Shown in pieces: positions 61,031 to 64,000 of a stretch of 64,000 bases of DNA (position 1 is its first letter; each line of letters starts with the position of its first letter). Below the pieces are notes generated by a model, which worked only from the letters and a program-made list of their open reading frames with translations, did no database searches and was not told the origin of the DNA. The stretch is from contig CAVPBI010000010.1 of NCBI GenBank assembly GCA_963701735.1, forward strand, positions 186,001 through 250,000, read 5' to 3'. Source of the stretch: CAWABB01 sp963701735 (GTDB taxonomy: Bacteria > Bacteroidota > Ignavibacteria > UBA10030 > UBA6906). The position numbers and the translations under genes are program-made.

Positions 61031-63151
61031 ATGCTTCTGAAGGGTTGGCGCGCGCGTGTCGGACTTCTGTCGGCGACGGTCCTGATGTGCTGGACAGGAT
61101 TTGCCGCACCACTGTCGTACGTGCCCCAGACCGTCCGGCAGCCCGACGGCAGCGTGCTGCAGTGCTTCGCAAGCGGAGACGAATACAACAACTGGCTTCA
61201 CGACGCCGCGGGATTCACGATCCTGCAGGACCCGAAAACGGGCGTGTACGTCTACGCCGTGCTCGCCGGCGACAGGCTCGTGCCGTCGCCCTACGTCCCC
61301 GGCAAGGTCGACCCGGCAGGCGTGGGGCTGAAGCCCTGGCTGAACATACCGCCCTCCGATATGATGGCGCAACGCGAGGCCTCCCTGGCACAGGCTCCGG
61401 CCGGCGTTGCGGCTCCGAGCGTGGGCTCCATCAGGAATGTTGTGGTCTTCATCCGGTTTGCGGACGAACCCGGATTTGAGCGCCCGATCTCGCACTACGA
61501 GTCGATGTTCAACGCCTCCACGGCCGGCACCAACTCCATGCGCAATTATTTCGCGGAGGTGTCGTACGGAAAGGTGCTGGTCACATCGTGGTTCTATCCC
61601 GCGCCTTCAGGATCCACCGTCCTGTCGTATCAGGATTCCCGGACCCGGGCGTACTACCAGCCGAAGTCAGCCACCAATCCCGACGGGTATGACGGCGGAA
61701 ACAACGGAACGGAACGCACCACCCGCGAGCACACGCTGCTGGCGAACGCCATCGCCGGGGTCAACGCGGAGGTCCCGGATTCGCTCGTGACCGACGCCGA
61801 CGGCGACGGACGTGTCGACAATGTCTGCTTCGTCATCACCGGAAAGCCGAACGGGTGGTCATCGCTCCTCTGGCCGCACAAGTGGGCCCTGTACACCAGC
61901 GATGTCCGGCTGCGGTCCAAGAGGGTATGGGAGTACAACCTGCAGCTCGATTCCTCGATGAACAACGGCGTGCTCGCCCACGAGATGTTCCATACCTTCG
62001 GCGCGCCCGACCTCTATCACTATACCGGGAATGGCATCAGCCCCGTGGGCTCCTGGGACGTCATGGAGTCGAACCGGAATCCACCGCAGCACATGAGCGC
62101 GTACATGAAGCATAAGTACGGGAAGTGGATCCCGGACATCCCTGCGCTGACCTCGGCGGGGACCTACACGCTGAAGCCGTTGACGTCCTCGACAAACAAT
62201 GTCTACCGGATCCCCTCGCCGTATTCCTCCACGGAGCATTTCGTGGTCGAATACAGGAAGAAGCGAGCCCCGTTCGAGAACTCGATTCCCGGCGAAGGGC
62301 TTGTCGTGTATCGGATCAACACGGCGTACTCGGGAAACGCGAGCGGACCTCCGGATGAAGTGTACGTCTACAGGCCGGATGGCACCCCGTCCGCTAACGG
62401 GACGGTCAGCAAGGCGGCGTTCAGCCAGAACTCCGGCCGGACTTCCATCAGCGACAGCACCAATCCCTCGTCCTTCCTGATGTCGGGAGATCCCGGCGGA
62501 CTGCATGTCATGAACATCGGCATGATGGGGGATACGATCGCCTTCACGCTCGGGAACCCCATTTCTGTCCGGTTCGGAACGCTCGAGGCGCTGGCGGTGT
62601 CCCTGGATACCGTGCGCCTGACCTGGTCGACGCTCCTCGAGCGCTCGAATGTCGGCTTTGAAATCGAGCGTTCACTGACGGATTCCAGCGGCTACGAGCC
62701 GCTCCCGACCGGGCTGATTCCCGGGAACAGCCCGTCGCTGGGCACGGTCGAATACTCGGTCGTAGACGACAACGCCGCGGGGTATCAGTTCTACAGGGTG
62801 AAGCAGACGGACTCGGCAAACGTCGCGAGCTACAGTGCGCCGATCAGGGTGGAGTCCGTTACCCTGGTCGCGCCGGACGAGGAATTTGGATTCGCCCTCG
62901 CGCAGAACTACCCGAATCCCTTCAACCCGTCAACGGACATCCGCTTCAGCGTCAGCCGGAGCGCGACGGCATCACTGCGCGTCTACGACCTGCTCGGGCG
63001 GCACGTCGCCACGCTCTTCGACGAGGTGGCGCAGCCGGGGCGGGTGTACACGATGAGGTTCGACGCGTCCGGCGTGGCGAGCGGCGTGTATCTGTATGCG
63101 CTGACGTCGGGCGGGAGGCGTGACGTGAGGCGACTCATGGTTGTGAAGTAA
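61031..63151 (+). CDS. M6-type secreted metalloprotease with T9SS tail
   Basis: A 706-residue exported protease. ATG 61031, signal peptide ending GFAAP. The catalytic domain (about 130-500) has FIRFADEPGF, NSMRNYFAEVSYGKV, and the zinc site HEMFH in NGVLAHEMFHTFGAPDLYHY, with SPVGSWDVMES after it, as in M6/immune-inhibitor-A-type proteases. A late EF-hand-like DADGDGRVDN may bind Ca2+. Then an FN3-like domain and the T9SS sorting domain NYPNPFNPSTDIRF to LMVVK. Frame intact. It would act on extracellular proteins; not linked to mannan. Confidence 0.88.
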   Translation: MLLKGWRARVGLLSATVLMCWTGFAAPLSYVPQTVRQPDGSVLQCFASGDEYNNWLHDAAGFTILQDPKTGVYVYAVLAGDRLVPSPYVPGKVDPAGVGLKPWLNIPPSDMMAQREASLAQAPAGVAAPSVGSIRNVVVFIRFADEPGFERPISHYESMFNASTAGTNSMRNYFAEVSYGKVLVTSWFYPAPSGSTVLSYQDSRTRAYYQPKSATNPDGYDGGNNGTERTTREHTLLANAIAGVNAEVPDSLVTDADGDGRVDNVCFVITGKPNGWSSLLWPHKWALYTSDVRLRSKRVWEYNLQLDSSMNNGVLAHEMFHTFGAPDLYHYTGNGISPVGSWDVMESNRNPPQHMSAYMKHKYGKWIPDIPALTSAGTYTLKPLTSSTNNVYRIPSPYSSTEHFVVEYRKKRAPFENSIPGEGLVVYRINTAYSGNASGPPDEVYVYRPDGTPSANGTVSKAAFSQNSGRTSISDSTNPSSFLMSGDPGGLHVMNIGMMGDTIAFTLGNPISVRFGTLEALAVSLDTVRLTWSTLLERSNVGFEIERSLTDSSGYEPLPTGLIPGNSPSLGTVEYSVVDDNAAGYQFYRVKQTDSANVASYSAPIRVESVTLVAPDEEFGFALAQNYPNPFNPSTDIRFSVSRSATASLRVYDLLGRHVATLFDEVAQPGRVYTMRFDASGVASGVYLYALTSGGRRDVRRLMVVK

Positions 63152-63221
63152 GCTCGCGCATTGCTTCTGGGTCGCGGGACCCGTATCTTTCCCGGGGTCG
63201 GAGACGTGCCCCGCACAGCAC

Positions 63222-63268
63222 AAGGCCTCTCCTGATCGACACGTCCACGTGAGATCGGGAGAGGCCTT
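63222..63268. terminator. Long hairpin after the protease gene
   Basis: A 16-bp stem (AAGGCCTCTCCTGATC / GATCGGGAGAGGCCTT, one G-T wobble) with a 15-base loop, 71 bp after the protease stop and 38 bp before the next gene. No T-tract, but the stem is strong. Terminator likely. Confidence 0.6.
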
Positions 63269-63305
63269 CGAGCGGTGAGCGGACCTCCGACGACATCGTC
63301 CCACA

Positions 63306-64000
63306 GTGAGTCCGCCGGTGAATCGTCCTTCCTTGTTGTGTCTCATCCTGCTCCTCGTCCCGGTGCGCAGCCCAGGAGATGTCGCATCAACGATCCAGAA
63401 CGGCGACACTGCGTTTGCGCGCATGGACTACGCGGAAGCAATGCGGGAATACAAGAAGGGGGTGGGGCAGAACACCGAGGCGCCGCTGCTCTGGCGGATC
63501 TCGCGACTGTACGTCCTCATGTCTGAGGTCTCCGTCGGGCCGGAAACCGAAACCCTCCTCGATTCGGCGCTGGTCTACGCCCGCGCATCGATTCGTGCGG
63601 ATTCGACCGACCCCGGGGGCTATACCTGGCTGGCCGGGGCGCTGGGCTATTGCGCGCTGACCGCCGACATGCCGGACAGGCTCATCCTCTCCGTTCGGCT
63701 TCTCGCGGCGATCGACCGCGCGTTGCTCCTGCAGCCCCGGAACGACGTCGCGCTCTCGATCAAGGGCTCGTTCTACAGGGCACTCGGAAATGTCGGGTGG
63801 ATCCAGCGCCAGCTCGGACAACTTCTCTTCGGCGACATACCCGACGGAGGATACAGGGAAGCGGAAGACGCGCTTCTGCGCGCCATCGCGATCGCACCCG
63901 ATGTCATGCGCCACAGCTACGAGCTTGCGGTACTCTATCTCGACATGGAGAGGGACGAAGAGGCGAAGAAGGAACTGCTGCGGGCATCCACGCTGCCGGT
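63306..64000 (+). CDS. TPR-containing exported protein (3' end outside window)
   Basis: At least 231 residues; the frame is open to the window edge. GTG 63306 or 63318 starts it, followed by a hydrophobic signal (SLLCLILLLVPVRSPG). The rest is helical tetratricopeptide-like: GDTAFARMDYAEAMREYKKGV, SALVYARASIRADST, IDRALLLQPRNDVALSIKGSFYRALGNVGW and EAEDALLRAIAIAPDVMRHSYELAVLYL. The pattern IDRAL.L.P.ND.A...KG resembles the RMDN-type TPR family seen in this phylum. Periplasmic or lipid-free outer-membrane scaffold; function unknown. Confidence 0.75.
   Translation, partial: MSPPVNRPSLLCLILLLVPVRSPGDVASTIQNGDTAFARMDYAEAMREYKKGVGQNTEAPLLWRISRLYVLMSEVSVGPETETLLDSALVYARASIRADSTDPGGYTWLAGALGYCALTADMPDRLILSVRLLAAIDRALLLQPRNDVALSIKGSFYRALGNVGWIQRQLGQLLFGDIPDGGYREAEDALLRAIAIAPDVMRHSYELAVLYLDMERDEEAKKELLRASTLP

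Overview
The window is GC-rich DNA (roughly 60% by eye) from a Gram-negative bacterium of the FCB group, most likely an Ignavibacteriota/Chlorobiota-type lineage. Three things point there: seven secreted proteins end in a type IX secretion (T9SS) sorting domain with the N-[FY]-PNPFN motif; there is a PorV-like protein; and a TonB receptor carries a carboxypeptidase-regulatory-like front domain. No tRNA, rRNA, CRISPR array or insertion sequence was seen. The first gene (K+ channel) and the last (TPR protein) run off the window.

Layout. 1-1790: K+ channel and AI-2E-family permease. 1843-4637: a T9SS-exported GxGYxYP protein and a LysE exporter. 5008-43178: a beta-mannan degradation region. Its inner part is a lipoprotein GH5 mannanase, an AGE-family (mannobiose/cellobiose) 2-epimerase, a GH130 mannosylglucose phosphorylase and a sodium:solute symporter, the same set as the Bacteroides fragilis mannan pathway. 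From 19107 to 43178 a run of same-strand genes with gaps of 0-70 bp forms a probable ~24-kb operon: TonB receptor, PorV-like protein, giant surface protein, PpiC foldase, GH26 mannanase, solute-binding protein, histidine kinase, NtrC-type regulator, small secreted protein, GH5, GH3 and a GDSL esterase. 43248-47682: Ca2+/cation antiporter, membrane methyltransferase, PAP2 phosphatase, acyl-CoA ligase. 47868-54897 (minus strand): an unusual three-gene cluster of an SPFH protein, a ~1870-residue fusion (degenerate aminotransferase + aminotransferase + PEP-carboxylase-like) and a small unknown protein. 55200-64000: DUF2846-like lipoprotein, outer-membrane barrel, GH20 hexosaminidase, PPi-type phosphofructokinase, NUDIX hydrolase, M6-type protease, TPR protein.

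How the genes fit together. T9SS-exported GH26, GH5 and GH3 enzymes and esterases would cut and deacetylate mannan outside the cell. The TonB receptor, PorV-like protein and surface protein would capture and import oligosaccharides without a SusD. The symporter would bring disaccharide into the cytoplasm, the epimerase would turn mannobiose into mannosylglucose, and GH130 would phosphorolyse it to mannose-1-phosphate and glucose. The binding protein/kinase/NtrC trio looks like the local sensor.

Caution: at least 25 reading-frame breaks occur in about 15 genes whose two halves both remain well conserved. This looks more like uncorrected indel errors in the assembly than real gene decay. Broken genes are therefore annotated as single genes with the break positions given.
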